Positions 1 through 8,894 are shown, numbered from the stretch's first letter. The stretch is DNA of 64,000 nucleotides from CALAED01 sp035765195 (GCA_035765195.1 DASTYC010000020.1:1-64000); one strand, 5' to 3'. Made by a program: numbers and translations. The notes: generated by a model not told the origin, from the sequence alone.

Positions 1-647
1 TCCGGTGGGGTGCGCCGCCCGTCGGAGTGGACGGTGTGCAGGTGCATGTCCCCGCGGTACCACCGCCGGGTCGTGCCGGGAACGGCACGAGGGGCGGGGG
101 CCGGCTCGAACTCCGGTCCGGGCCTGCCGAAGTGCAGGGTGACGGTGAGCGTCCAGTCGACGCCGGGCGGGATGATTGCGACCGGCCCGAGGATCACGTG
201 CCAGCGCCCCGGCGTCATGGGGCCGGGAAGGTAGCCGGGCGTCGCCGAGGTCGGCGAGATCCGGAAGGCCTTGCGGGCGCCGCCGGACCAGCCACGGAAC
301 CCCGCTGCGTTGCCCAGCTCGGTCCCCGAGGGGTCGAACATGCCGATGTCGATCACGTTCGCGCTCATGCCGACCGGCGTCGGCGTCGAGTCGTAGTCGT
401 AGGAGACCTCGATCTCACGGACCCCATGGGGCACGTCGAAGGGGACGTAGTGCCAGTCGGGCGTCCCTGCGCCCGTGAACGTCCCCGACCAGGTGCGGGT
501 GCGGGTACCTCCGGCGGCCGCCGGCTCGAAGAGCATCGGGGAGGAGGCGGTCACCAGGCCTGCCGCGAGGCCCGCCGCCATGCCCGTCGTACGCAGGAAG
601 GAACGGCGGTCGACGGCGGCTGCCGCGGGGGAGTGGTGCTCGCACAT
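1..647 (-). CDS. Tat-exported PHP-type metallohydrolase (CehA/McbA-like), partial
   Basis: About 215 N-terminal residues are visible; the gene runs off the left edge. The ATG at 645-647 (complement) opens a protein with a twin-arginine signal, DRRSFLRTTG at about residues 13-22, followed by a hydrophobic stretch and an Ala-rich cleavage region. A beta-rich segment follows at about residues 50-190. The last visible residues, GDMHLHTVHSDG, are the first metal-binding motif of a PHP (polymerase and histidinol phosphatase) domain. This architecture matches the CehA/McbA family of secreted metallohydrolases. The substrate cannot be inferred. The gene is divergent from miaB. No strong ribosome binding site precedes the ATG, so the exact start is less sure than the family. 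Confidence 0.82.
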   Translation of the reverse strand, partial: MCEHHSPAAAAVDRRSFLRTTGMAAGLAAGLVTASSPMLFEPAAAGGTRTRTWSGTFTGAGTPDWHYVPFDVPHGVREIEVSYDYDSTPTPVGMSANVIDIGMFDPSGTELGNAAGFRGWSGGARKAFRISPTSATPGYLPGPMTPGRWHVILGPVAIIPPGVDWTLTVTLHFGRPGPEFEPAPAPRAVPGTTRRWYRGDMHLHTVHSDGRRTPP

Positions 648-726
648 GCAAGGTGAACGACTCCGGGGTGCGGCGGGTCACGCGGTTTCGTCCGGGCGCG
701 GGGTCACGCCGTACCCTTGAGGCGCT

Positions 727-2274
727 ATGTCTGCAACCACTCAGCGCACCTACGAGGTCCGCACCTACGGGTGCCAGATGAACGTCCACGACTCCGAGCG
801 GCTCACCGGCCTGCTGGAGGACGCCGGCTACGTGCGGGCGCCGGAGGCCTCGCAGGCCGACGTGGTGGTGTTCAACACCTGCGCGGTGCGCGAGAACGCC
901 GACAACAAGCTCTACGGCAACCTGGGCCACCTCGCCCCCATCAAGGCCGCGAACCCCGACATGCAGATCGCGGTCGGCGGGTGCCTCGCGCAGAAGGACC
1001 GTGGCGAGATCACCACGCGCGCCCCGTGGGTCGACGTGGTCTTCGGCACCCACAACATCGGGTCGCTGCCGGTGCTGCTCGAGCGCGCCCGGGTGCAGCA
1101 GGAGGCGCAGGTCGAGATCCTCGAGTCGCTCGAGGTCTTCCCGTCCACGCTGCCCACCAAGCGCGAGTCGGCCTACGCCGCGTGGGTGTCGATCTCGGTG
1201 GGCTGCAACAACACCTGCACGTTCTGCATCGTGCCCGCGCTGCGCGGCAAGGAGAAGGACCGCCGGCCCGGCGACATCTTGGCCGAGATCGAGGCGCTGG
1301 TCGCCGAGGGCGTCCTGGAGATCACGCTGCTCGGGCAGAACGTCAACTCCTACGGCGCCGAGTTCGGCGACCGGCCGCGGCGCCCGGCGGGGCGGGCCGG
1401 CCGGGAGGAAGGCGCGTTCGCCAAGCTGTTGCGGGCCTGCGGCGAGATCGAGGGCCTGGAGCGGGTGCGGTTCACCTCGCCGCATCCGCGCGACTTCACC
1501 GACGACGTGATCGCCGCGATGGCCGAGACGCCTAACGTCATGCCGTCCCTGCACATGCCGCTGCAGTCGGGCTCGGACGGCGTGCTGCGGGCGATGCGCC
1601 GGTCGTATCGGCAGGAGAGATACCTGGGCATCATCGAGCGGGTCCGCGCGGCGATCCCGGACGCCGCGATCACCACGGACATCATCGTGGGTTTTCCCGG
1701 CGAGACCGAGGCCGACTTCGAGCAGACCCTTCATGTCGTCCGCGAGGCGCGGTTCGCCGGCGCGTACACCTTCCAGTACTCCAAGCGCCCCGGCACCCCG
1801 GCCGCCGAGATGTCCGGCCAGGTCCCCAAGGCGGTGGTGCAGGAACGCTACGAACGGCTCGTCGCGCTCCAGGAGGAGATCGCCTGGGCCGAGAACAAAA
1901 AGCAGCTCGGCCGCACGCTCGACGTGCTCGTCGCCGAGGGCGAGGGCCGCAAGGACGACGCCACCCGCCGCCTGTCCGGGCGGGCGCCCGACAACCGGCT
2001 CGTGCACTTCTCGGCGCTCGGCCCCGGCCCCGGCCCCGCCGCCGCCGAGTCGCCGCGGCCCGGTGACGTGGCGACGGTCGAGGTGACCTACGCGGCGCCG
2101 CACCATCTGGTCGCCGACGGCCCGCTGCGCGCGGTGCGCAGGACCCGGGCCGGGGACGCCTGGGCGGCCCGGCAGGGCAGCGGGAGCCAGTCCAAGGGGG
2201 TGTCGCTGGGCATGCCGACGGTCGGTCCGCCGCAGCGGGTTCCGTCGGCGACCGGCCGCGTCGGCTGCTCCTGA
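727..2274 (+). CDS. miaB: tRNA-2-methylthio-N6-dimethylallyladenosine synthase MiaB
   Basis: MiaB is a radical-SAM methylthiotransferase that converts i6A37 to ms2i6A37 in tRNAs reading UNN codons. The N-terminal UPF0004 domain carries cluster ligands Cys16, Cys52 and Cys86. The radical-SAM motif CNNTCTFC gives Cys160, Cys164 and Cys167. A TRAM-like RNA-binding region follows at about residues 380-450. The 515-residue length is slightly over the usual size because of an Arg/Gly-rich insertion near residue 220 and a low-complexity C-terminal tail. miaA, which makes the i6A substrate, lies two genes downstream on the same strand, as in many actinobacteria. ATG start at 727; the upstream sequence TTGAGG is a modest ribosome binding site. 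Confidence 0.97.
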   Translation: MSATTQRTYEVRTYGCQMNVHDSERLTGLLEDAGYVRAPEASQADVVVFNTCAVRENADNKLYGNLGHLAPIKAANPDMQIAVGGCLAQKDRGEITTRAPWVDVVFGTHNIGSLPVLLERARVQQEAQVEILESLEVFPSTLPTKRESAYAAWVSISVGCNNTCTFCIVPALRGKEKDRRPGDILAEIEALVAEGVLEITLLGQNVNSYGAEFGDRPRRPAGRAGREEGAFAKLLRACGEIEGLERVRFTSPHPRDFTDDVIAAMAETPNVMPSLHMPLQSGSDGVLRAMRRSYRQERYLGIIERVRAAIPDAAITTDIIVGFPGETEADFEQTLHVVREARFAGAYTFQYSKRPGTPAAEMSGQVPKAVVQERYERLVALQEEIAWAENKKQLGRTLDVLVAEGEGRKDDATRRLSGRAPDNRLVHFSALGPGPGPAAAESPRPGDVATVEVTYAAPHHLVADGPLRAVRRTRAGDAWAARQGSGSQSKGVSLGMPTVGPPQRVPSATGRVGCS

Positions 2275-2289
2275 CCGGCGCGTGATCAC

Positions 2290-3039
2290 GTGCTGATCGC
2301 CGCCGCGGTGTGCCCGCATCCGCCGCTGCTCGTGCCCGCGGTGGCGGGCGCGGCCGCCCCCGAGCTCGACGCCCTGCGCGCCGCCTGCCGCGAGGCCGTC
2401 CGCCGGCTCATCGAGGGGCCGGGCGGCCGGGCCCCGGATCTTCTGGTGGTTGTCGGCGGCGAGGCGACGACCCGCGCGTACGCGCCGGACGCCGCCGGCA
2501 GCCTCCGGCCGTACGGTGTGGACGTGACCGTCGGGCCCGGCGAGCCCGTCCTGCCGCTGTCGCTCACCATCGGCCGCTGGCTCCTCGGCCAGGCGGTCGA
2601 TCCCGCGCCCGCGCGGGTGCGGTTCCAGGGCGTGGCGCAGGCGGCGCCGCCGCGAGAGTGCCTGCGGCTCGGGCGTGAGCTCGCGGGCGCGGCCGAGCGG
2701 GTGGCGCTGCTGGTGATGGGCGACGGGTCGGCGTGCCGGGCCGAAAAGCCCGGCGACGACGATCTCGATGAGCGCGCCGAGCCGTACGACGCGGCGGTCG
2801 CGCGGGCGCTGCGGGACGCCGACGCCGACGCGCTGGCCGCCCTCGATCCGGTGCTGTCCGGTGAGCTGCTGGTCGCCGGCCGCGCGGCCTGGCAAGTCCT
2901 CGCCGGGGCGACCGGGGCCGCCGGCGGGGCGGACGGACACGGCGGCTTCCACGGCGGCTTCACCGGCGCCCTGCTCGCCGACGTGGCGCCGTACGGCGTC
3001 GCTTACTTCGTGGCAAGCTGGCTGCGCGGCCGGCCTTGA
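2290..3039 (+). CDS. LigB-like (class III extradiol dioxygenase B-subunit fold) protein
   Basis: This 249-residue protein starts at a GTG 15 bases after miaB and opens with LIAAAVCPHPPLLVPAV, typical of the LigB-like proteins found between miaB and miaA in actinobacteria. The early His (CPHPP) corresponds to a metal-ligand position of class III extradiol dioxygenases. The family is named for its fold; a dioxygenase activity for this branch is not established, and a real function in tRNA modification is only suggested by position. The C-terminal half ends with a Gly/His-containing segment (GGADGHGGFHGGF). It is probably co-transcribed with miaB. The closely facing antitoxin-like gene ends only 6 bases away on the other strand. 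Confidence 0.82.
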   Translation: MLIAAAVCPHPPLLVPAVAGAAAPELDALRAACREAVRRLIEGPGGRAPDLLVVVGGEATTRAYAPDAAGSLRPYGVDVTVGPGEPVLPLSLTIGRWLLGQAVDPAPARVRFQGVAQAAPPRECLRLGRELAGAAERVALLVMGDGSACRAEKPGDDDLDERAEPYDAAVARALRDADADALAALDPVLSGELLVAGRAAWQVLAGATGAAGGADGHGGFHGGFTGALLADVAPYGVAYFVASWLRGRP

Positions 3040-3045
3040 CACGTC

Positions 3046-3306
3046 CTAGGCGGGTGGTTGCCCTGGCGGCCGGCCGCCCTGCCCGCCGGGCTGCCCGCCA
3101 GGGCTCTGGCCGGGCCGGCCGGGCTGGTCGTCTTGGCGCGACTCCTGGCCGAGCATGTCCTTGGCCTTTTCCTGCGCGGAATCGATCTTGTCGCTGTACT
3201 TGCCGCCGGTCTTCTCGTTGATCACGTCGCCGGCCTTGTCGATGCCCCGTTCGGCCTTGTCGCTGTGCTGACCGAAGAGCTCCTTGACCTTGTCGATGAT
3301 CGACAT
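3046..3306 (-). CDS. Small antitoxin-like protein (MT0933/Rv0909-type)
   Basis: This is an 86-residue, highly charged protein. The ATG at 3304-3306 (complement) is preceded at a good distance by GGGGGA. Residues 1-50 (MSIIDKVKELFGQHSDKAER, then a helical Lys/Asp-rich segment) resemble the MT0933-like family annotated as antitoxins, which is also related in composition to CsbD-like stress proteins. The C-terminal 30 residues are a Gly/Pro/Gln-rich disordered tail. No toxin gene lies beside it, so the antitoxin label is by family only. The position between the LigB-like gene and miaA, on the opposite strand, recurs in actinobacteria. An abundant DNA- or stress-associated small protein is an alternative reading. 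Confidence 0.75.
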   Translation of the reverse strand: MSIIDKVKELFGQHSDKAERGIDKAGDVINEKTGGKYSDKIDSAQEKAKDMLGQESRQDDQPGRPGQSPGGQPGGQGGRPPGQPPA

Positions 3307-3395
3307 GTGGTCCCCCGATATATCTGCTGGCGGCGGCGCCCAAGCGGGCGCGACGCCCATCTGTGATGACCTATACCCGTAGTGTTGCGAGAATT

Positions 3396-4307
3396 ATGCG
3401 TGTGCCCCGGACAAAGGTGATCGCGGTGGTCGGCCCCACCGCCGCGGGGAAATCCGACCTCGCCGTGGAGTTGGCACGCCGCCTCGACGGGGAGATCGTC
3501 AACGCCGACTCGATGCAGCTGTACCGGGGCATGGACATCGGCACCGCGAAGCTCACGCCCGCCGAGCGCCGCGGCGTCCCGCACCACCTGCTGGACGTCT
3601 GGGAGGTCACCGAGCCCGCCAACGTCGCCGACTACCAGCGGCTCGCGCGCGCGGCGATCGACGAGGTGTGGTCGCGCGGCCGCGTCCCGGTGCTGGTCGG
3701 CGGCTCCGGGCTGTACGTCCGGGCCGTGCTCGACGACATGGAGTTCCCCGGTACGGACGCGGCCGTGCGCGCCCGGCTGGAGGCCGAGCTTGCGACCGCG
3801 GGGCCGGGGGCCCTGCACGCGCGGCTGCGCGAGCGCGACCCCGTGGCGGCGGCGGCGATCTTGCCGACCAACGGGCGGCGGGTGGTGCGGGCCCTCGAGG
3901 TGATCGAGCTGTCCGGCCGGCCGTTCACCGCCACCCTCCCCGAGCATCGCTACGTGTACGACGCGGTGCAGATCGGCCTGGCGGTGCCCCGGCCCGAGCT
4001 CGACGAGCGCATCACCGTACGGGTGGAGCGGATGTGGGCGGCGGGGTTCGTCGACGAGGTGCGCGCGCTGGAGGCGAGAGGGCTGCGCGAGGGGCGCACC
4101 GCCGCGCGGGCGCTCGGCTACGCGCAGGTGCTGCGCGCGCTCTTGGGCGAGTGGACGCAGGAGGAGGCCAAGGAGCACACGGTCCGGGCCACCCGGCGCT
4201 TCGCCCGCCGTCAGGAGGCCTGGTTCCGCCGCGACCCGCGGGTGCGCTGGCTGCCCTACGACGCGCCGGATCTGCCCGCCCGGGCCGAGACGGTGGTCAC
4301 CGCCTGA
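3396..4307 (+). CDS. miaA: tRNA dimethylallyltransferase MiaA
   Basis: MiaA transfers dimethylallyl from DMAPP to N6 of A37 in UNN-decoding tRNAs, producing the substrate for MiaB. The P-loop GPTAAGKS lies near residues 10-17. It is followed by the conserved DSMQLYRGMDIGTAKL segment that holds the catalytic Asp and contacts the tRNA, and by GGSGLYVRAVLD. The length is 303 residues from the ATG at 3396. In-frame ATGs at 3363 and 3366 also exist but would add a poorly conserved extension; the start is therefore the least certain part. dapF follows 36 bases downstream on the same strand. Confidence 0.95.
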   Translation: MRVPRTKVIAVVGPTAAGKSDLAVELARRLDGEIVNADSMQLYRGMDIGTAKLTPAERRGVPHHLLDVWEVTEPANVADYQRLARAAIDEVWSRGRVPVLVGGSGLYVRAVLDDMEFPGTDAAVRARLEAELATAGPGALHARLRERDPVAAAAILPTNGRRVVRALEVIELSGRPFTATLPEHRYVYDAVQIGLAVPRPELDERITVRVERMWAAGFVDEVRALEARGLREGRTAARALGYAQVLRALLGEWTQEEAKEHTVRATRRFARRQEAWFRRDPRVRWLPYDAPDLPARAETVVTA

Positions 4308-4343
4308 TCACCCGCCGGTCCCCGGGCCCGTACGATCGAGGAC

Positions 4344-5177
4344 ATGCGATTCGTCAAGGGCCACGGCACTGAGAACGACTTCGTGGTCCTGCCCGACCCC
4401 GACGGCGCCATCGAGCTGACGCCCGATCTCGTGGCCGCGCTGTGCGATCGGCGGGCCGGCATCGGCGCCGACGGCGTGCTGCGCGTCGTCCGGGCCAAGG
4501 CGTCTCGCGACCCGGCGGGCGAGTCGCAGGCGGACGCGGCCGAGTGGTTCATGGACTATCGCAACGCCGATGGCAGCCTGGCCGAGATGTGCGGCAACGG
4601 GATCCGGGTCTATGCCCGCTATCTGATCGACGCCGGCCTCGCCGCCCCCGGCGCATGGCCGGTCGCCACCCGTGCCGGGCTCCGCACGGTCACGGCGCCG
4701 GCCGCCGGCGATGTGAGCGTCGACATGGGCCCGCCCGAGATCATCGGCCCGGGTGCCGCCGAGATCGCCGGCCGGACGTACCCCGGGCTGCGCGTGTCGA
4801 TGGGCAACCCGCACCTCGCCTGCGCGATCGGCGAGCCGGTGTCGGGGCTCGACCTGTCGCGCCCCCCGCGGGTCGATCCGGGGGCCTTCCCCGAAGGCGT
4901 GAACGTCGAGTTCTACCGGTCCGCCGGTCCGCACGCCATCACGATGCGGGTGTACGAACGAGGCTCGGGCGAGACCCGCTCGTGCGGCACCGGCGCGGTC
5001 GCGGCGGCCGCGGCCGCCGCCGTCGAGGCGGCCGGCGCGCCCGGCGGGGAGTGGACCGTCGCGGTCCCCGGCGGGACCGTCACCGTGACCTTCGACGGCG
5101 TGACGAGCCACCTGCGCGGCCCGGCGGTCCTGGTCGCCGAGGGCGAGATCCACCCAGACCGCCTGCTTCGCCGCTGA
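4344..5177 (+). CDS. dapF: Diaminopimelate epimerase DapF
   Basis: DapF interconverts LL- and meso-diaminopimelate without a cofactor, the penultimate step to lysine and the source of the peptidoglycan cross-linking residue. The two catalytic cysteines are visible in MCGNGIRVYARYL (Cys83) and SCGTGAVAAA (Cys214). The substrate-binding segment around MRVYERGSGETRSCGTG is intact. The length of 277 residues is normal. The start KGHGTENDFVVL is the canonical N terminus of the family, so the ATG at 4344 is secure. It lies 36 bases after miaA and is probably in the same transcription unit. Confidence 0.97.
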   Translation: MRFVKGHGTENDFVVLPDPDGAIELTPDLVAALCDRRAGIGADGVLRVVRAKASRDPAGESQADAAEWFMDYRNADGSLAEMCGNGIRVYARYLIDAGLAAPGAWPVATRAGLRTVTAPAAGDVSVDMGPPEIIGPGAAEIAGRTYPGLRVSMGNPHLACAIGEPVSGLDLSRPPRVDPGAFPEGVNVEFYRSAGPHAITMRVYERGSGETRSCGTGAVAAAAAAAVEAAGAPGGEWTVAVPGGTVTVTFDGVTSHLRGPAVLVAEGEIHPDRLLRR

Positions 5178-5191
5178 ACTTGCCCGATTCT

Positions 5192-5230
5192 TGACTCCGT
5201 CTGTACGCATAGCGTTATTTCTCGATAACG
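5192..5230 (+). promoter_or_regulatory. Putative promoter with overlapping palindromic operator
   Basis: TTGACT (5192-5197) is followed after 17 bases by GTTATT (5215-5220), a plausible vegetative promoter for the ABC operon. An inverted repeat CGTTAT-TCTCG-ATAACG (5214-5219 and 5225-5230) lies over the -10 element, and the eighth pair outward matches again. A dyad in this place suggests a repressor operator. The regulator is not encoded nearby. Confidence 0.45.
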
Positions 5231-5268
5231 TTCGGTGACTTCGCGGGCACGTCCAAGGGAGGAGCCGG

Positions 5269-6282
5269 ATGGCGGCGGTCTTACCGTTCCTGCTGCGCAG
5301 GGCGGCCGGGCACCTCCTGCTCGTCGCGCTCGCCGCCAGCCTGTGCTACCTGCTCGCGGCGGCCTGCCTGCGGCCGGGGGCCGACTTCGAGGCGCGCCAC
5401 CCGCGGCCGCCGCAGCAGGTGATCGACGCCGAGCTGAGCCGGCTGGGCCTCGCCGCGGACAGGCCGCTGGCGGCGCGCTACGCGAGGTGGGCGGCGGGCG
5501 TCGTGCGCGGCGACTTCGGCCGCACCGCCGACGATCGCGCGGTCGCCGCCGAGCTGGGCCGGCGCTGCCGGGCGAGCGCGCGGCTGCTGCTGCCCGGCAC
5601 GGTGATCGGCGCCGTCCTCGGAGTGGCGCTGGGTGTTCGCGGCGCGGCCCGCCGGCACGGCCCGGGCGACCGGCTGGGCACGGTGGCGGCCGTCGCCGTG
5701 CTGGCGATCCCGGCCTTCGTGCTCGCCACGTTGCTCCAGCTCGGCGCGCAATGGATCAATACGGCCACCGGCATGCGGATCTTCGGGTACGTGGGGGAGT
5801 ACACCCCGGGAGAGAGCGGCGGCGCCCTCGCCGGTCTGGGCGACCGGCTGCGCCATCTCGCGGTGCCGACGATGACGATCGCGCTCGGCCAGATCGCGCT
5901 CTACAGCCGCTATCAGCGCACCATGCTGCTGGACGCGCTGGCCGCCGGTCACGTGCGGGCCGCACGGGCCAGAGGCGTGCCGGGAGGCACCGTGCTCCGC
6001 AAGTACGCGCTGCGTCCCACGCTCATCCCGGTGGCGACCTTCGCCGCCTACCAGGCGGGGCCGCTGCTCACCGGCATGACGCTCACCGAGAAGGTCTTCG
6101 GCTGGCACGGCATGGGGGAGTGGCTGGTCGACTCGATCGCGCGGGGCGATGTCAACGCGGTGGCGGCGATCGGCTGCTGCGCGGCGGTGCTCGTGCTCAC
6201 GGCACGGCTGCCGGCCGACCTGCTGGCCGCGGCGCTCGACCCGCGTGTTCGCCTGCCGCCACACGAGCGGATGAGCACATGA
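5269..6282 (+). CDS. ABC transporter permease, DppB/OppB-like
   Basis: This 337-residue inner-membrane protein of the peptide/nickel-type permease family has an N-terminal helix (residues 5-30), a long extracytoplasmic region and five further helices. The cytoplasmic EAA-type loop, RAARARGVPGGTVLRKYALR, which docks on an ATPase, is at about residues 225-250. The ribosome binding site GGGAGGAG lies just before the ATG. Its stop overlaps the ATG of the next permease (ATGA). No ATP-binding subunit is encoded in the operon, so it must use an ATPase from elsewhere or be non-functional. Substrate unknown; oligopeptides are the default for the family. Confidence 0.88.
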   Translation: MAAVLPFLLRRAAGHLLLVALAASLCYLLAAACLRPGADFEARHPRPPQQVIDAELSRLGLAADRPLAARYARWAAGVVRGDFGRTADDRAVAAELGRRCRASARLLLPGTVIGAVLGVALGVRGAARRHGPGDRLGTVAAVAVLAIPAFVLATLLQLGAQWINTATGMRIFGYVGEYTPGESGGALAGLGDRLRHLAVPTMTIALGQIALYSRYQRTMLLDALAAGHVRAARARGVPGGTVLRKYALRPTLIPVATFAAYQAGPLLTGMTLTEKVFGWHGMGEWLVDSIARGDVNAVAAIGCCAAVLVLTARLPADLLAAALDPRVRLPPHERMST

Positions 6283-7124
6283 GCGGCGGCCGTTGGCGGC
6301 GGGTCGCCGGCGCACCGGCGCCGGCGACCGGGCTGGTGGTGATGTTCGCGCTGTTCGTCCTCGCGTTCGCGGGCCCGCGGCTGCGTCCGTGGCGGTACGA
6401 CGAGGTCGACTTCACCGCGTTCGGCGCGCCGCCGTCGGCCGAGCACTGGTTCGGCACCACCCAGGACGGCAGGGACGTGTACGCGCTGACGCTGCGCGGA
6501 ATGCGGCGGTCGCTGGTCATCGGCCTGCTCGCCGCGCTCGGCGCGACGGGGGCGGCCGCGCTGGTCGGGATCGTCGCCGGCCTTCTGGGCGGTCGGCTCG
6601 ACCGGCTGCTCATGTGGGTCGTCGATCTGCTGCTGGCGCTGCCCACGTTCTTGATCATCCTGATCGCGGCGCCGCTGCTGCGCGGCCGGAGCTGGCTGCT
6701 CCTCGTCGTGCTCATCGCGGCCGCGCTCTGGATGATCACCGCCCGGATCGTGCGCGCCGTGACGCTGTCGCTGGAGCGGCGGGAGTACGTCGTGGCGGCG
6801 CGGCTCATGGGCGCCTCGCCGTTCGCGATCATGTGCAGGCACATCGCGCCCCACCTGGCCGCGCTGCTGATCATCGACGCCGCGCTGAACGTCGGCGCGG
6901 CCGTCACCGCGGAGGCGGGGCTGTCGTATCTCGGCCTCGGCGTCCAGCCGCCGGACAGCTCGCTCGGCACGGTGCTCGCCGAGGGGGCGCAGAGCGCAGC
7001 CGGTTACCCGTGGACGTTCGGTTTCGCCGCCGGGCTGCTTGTGCTGACCCTCTTGGCCGCACACCTCATCGGTGACGGCCTGTGCGACGCCCTCGACCCG
7101 ACGTCGGCCGGGCGGGTCCGGTGA
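6279..7124 (+). CDS. ABC transporter permease, DppC/OppC-like
   Basis: This 281-residue partner permease starts at ATG 6279, overlapping the stop of the upstream permease by four bases. The segment HWFGTTQDGRDVYALTLRG is the signature N-terminal periplasmic motif of DppC/OppC proteins (usually HWFGTDxxGRDVxSR). The EAA-type loop EYVVAARLMGASPFAIMCRH is at about residues 170-190, and helices flank it. Its stop overlaps the GTG of the binding-protein gene, so all three are translationally coupled. It lacks the usual N-terminal OppC extension, which is common in short members. Confidence 0.88.
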   Translation: MSGGRWRRVAGAPAPATGLVVMFALFVLAFAGPRLRPWRYDEVDFTAFGAPPSAEHWFGTTQDGRDVYALTLRGMRRSLVIGLLAALGATGAAALVGIVAGLLGGRLDRLLMWVVDLLLALPTFLIILIAAPLLRGRSWLLLVVLIAAALWMITARIVRAVTLSLERREYVVAARLMGASPFAIMCRHIAPHLAALLIIDAALNVGAAVTAEAGLSYLGLGVQPPDSSLGTVLAEGAQSAAGYPWTFGFAAGLLVLTLLAAHLIGDGLCDALDPTSAGRVR

Positions 7125-8857
7125 ACGGCGGCACCCGGCGGCTCGCGGCGGCGATCTCGTTCGTCCTCGTCCTCGTCCTCGTCGGCCTGGTCATGTCGGC
7201 CGGTGGCTGCGCGCCCGGCGAGCCCGTCTCCCGCGGCTCGATGACGGGCCGCGGCGGCGCGGAGCCCGAGTCGCGGCCGCTGCCGCAGCCCGCCTCCGAC
7301 ATCAACCCCGTGCCGCGAGCACGGGTCCGCGACGGAGGCACGCTGCGCCGGGCGATCGACGAGCTCCCGGCCCAGTGGAACTACCATCACGTCCGCGGCG
7401 GCACCGCCTCGCTCGACCTGATCCTGCGCGGGTTGTTGCCGTACCCCTTCCGGGCCGACGAACGGGGCGTGCTTCATCCCGATCGCGACTACGTGACCGC
7501 GGCCGCCGTGACGGCCACGGCGCCGCGGCAGGTCGTCACCTACACGCTGAACCCGAAGGCCCGATGGTCCGGGAGCGCGCCGATCACCTACCGCGACTAC
7601 GCGGCGCAGGCGGCCGCGCTGTCCGGGCGCGACCCGCGCTTTTTGATCGGTTCGACGGGCGGCTACCGCCAGATCGCCAAGGTGGCCCGCGGCGTCGACG
7701 ACTTCCATGTTGTGATCACCTTCGCCCGGCCGTACGCCGGCTGGCGGGCACTGTTCGCGCCGCTCTACCCGGCCGCGGCCACCACCGGCCCCGGGGCCTT
7801 CAACCACGGCTGGACGGCCCGGCCGGTCGTCACCGCGGGTCCGTTCCGGATGGGCGGCATCGACCTGACGGGCAGGTCTGTGACGATCAGGCGGGACGAT
7901 CGCTGGTGGGGGCGGCGCGCCAAGCTGGACGCCATGGTGTTCCGCGTGTTCGACATCGCGGCCGCGCCCGCCGCGCTGGCAGGCGGCGAAGTCGATCTGG
8001 TCGACATCGGCGCGGACGCCGCGGCGTACCGGCGGGTGCGGGCCGCGCCGGGCGTGGTCGTGCGGAAGGCGGCCGGCCCCGACTGGCGGCAGCTCACCTT
8101 CAACGGCGCCGGTCCTGTGCTGTCCGATGTCCGGGTCAGGCGGGCGCTCGCGGTGGGGATCGATCGGCGGACCATCGCCGCGGCCGGCCTGCGCGATCTC
8201 GGCTGGCCCGGCCAGACCCTCGACAACCACTTCTTCATGAACACCCAGACCGGCTACGCCGACAACTCCGGGGGGCTCGGCCGCCACGACCCGGCGCGGG
8301 CCGGGCGGTTGCTCGACGCCGCGGGCTGGCGCCGGAGCGGGCGGCTGCGATGGCGCGCGGGCCGCGCCCTGACCCTGCGCTTCGTCATCCCGGCGGCGAA
8401 CCCGGTGAGCAGGAGGGAGGCCGTGCTGACCCGGGCGATGCTGGCAAGGATCGGAGTGCGGGTCGACATTCAGACCGTGCCGGCCGGAGGCTCCTTCTTC
8501 CGGCACGTCAGCACGGGCGACTTCGACATCACGGCGTTCTCGTGGCTCGGGTCGCCGCTGCCGGTCGCGTCCGCCCGGTCGGTCTTCGCCAAGCCGCACC
8601 CGGACGCCGTCCAGCAGAACTACGCGCGGGTCGGCGCCGACCGGATCGACCACGCCATGGACCTCGCGCTCGGTGAACTGGACCCGGCGCGGGCCCGCCG
8701 GCATGTCAACGCGGCCGACCGGTTGATCTGGCAGGTCATGGGCGTGCTCCCGCTCTATCAGCGGCCGCAGCTCATCGGCGCCGACGAACGCGTCGCGAAT
8801 GACGGGGCCCGCGGCTTTCGGACGCCCGCCTACGAGGACATCGGCTTCGTCAGGTGA
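7121..8857 (+). CDS. Family 5 extracellular solute-binding lipoprotein (peptide type)
   Basis: The chosen start is the GTG at 7121, which overlaps the previous stop (GTGA). It gives a short basic N terminus and a hydrophobic signal ending in MSAGGC, a plausible though imperfect lipobox (Ala rather than Leu at -3), so a lipid-anchored binding protein is expected. The body carries SBP family 5 features: the N-terminal GGTLRRAIDELPAQWNY region, VRRALAVGIDRRTIA at about residue 340, and the C-terminal ARRHVNAADRLIWQ. The length of 578 residues is in the family range. It should deliver ligand to the two co-encoded permeases. Peptide, opine or nickel ligands are possible; the sequence does not decide. 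Confidence 0.88.
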   Translation: MNGGTRRLAAAISFVLVLVLVGLVMSAGGCAPGEPVSRGSMTGRGGAEPESRPLPQPASDINPVPRARVRDGGTLRRAIDELPAQWNYHHVRGGTASLDLILRGLLPYPFRADERGVLHPDRDYVTAAAVTATAPRQVVTYTLNPKARWSGSAPITYRDYAAQAAALSGRDPRFLIGSTGGYRQIAKVARGVDDFHVVITFARPYAGWRALFAPLYPAAATTGPGAFNHGWTARPVVTAGPFRMGGIDLTGRSVTIRRDDRWWGRRAKLDAMVFRVFDIAAAPAALAGGEVDLVDIGADAAAYRRVRAAPGVVVRKAAGPDWRQLTFNGAGPVLSDVRVRRALAVGIDRRTIAAAGLRDLGWPGQTLDNHFFMNTQTGYADNSGGLGRHDPARAGRLLDAAGWRRSGRLRWRAGRALTLRFVIPAANPVSRREAVLTRAMLARIGVRVDIQTVPAGGSFFRHVSTGDFDITAFSWLGSPLPVASARSVFAKPHPDAVQQNYARVGADRIDHAMDLALGELDPARARRHVNAADRLIWQVMGVLPLYQRPQLIGADERVANDGARGFRTPAYEDIGFVR

Positions 8858-8875
8858 CCGGGCCTGCCCGCCCGG
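8858..8875. terminator. Short hairpin between convergent genes
   Basis: CCGGGC (8858-8863) pairs with GCCCGG (8870-8875) directly after the stop of the binding-protein gene, in a 37-base convergent gap. It has no T-run, so it is only a weak candidate terminator. Confidence 0.35.
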
Positions 8876-8894
8876 CCCCGTCCGTGCCGGGAGC

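Noticed and set aside
415..3042. Very long reverse-strand open frame across miaB and the LigB-like gene
   Set aside because: It is antisense to miaB and the LigB-like gene, both with clear motifs. Its composition is Arg/Gly/Ala-rich without domain features, as expected from high third-position G+C on the opposite strand.
3046..3306. Toxin-antitoxin pair near the antitoxin-like gene
   Set aside because: No small toxin-like gene is adjacent; the neighbours are the LigB-like gene and miaA.
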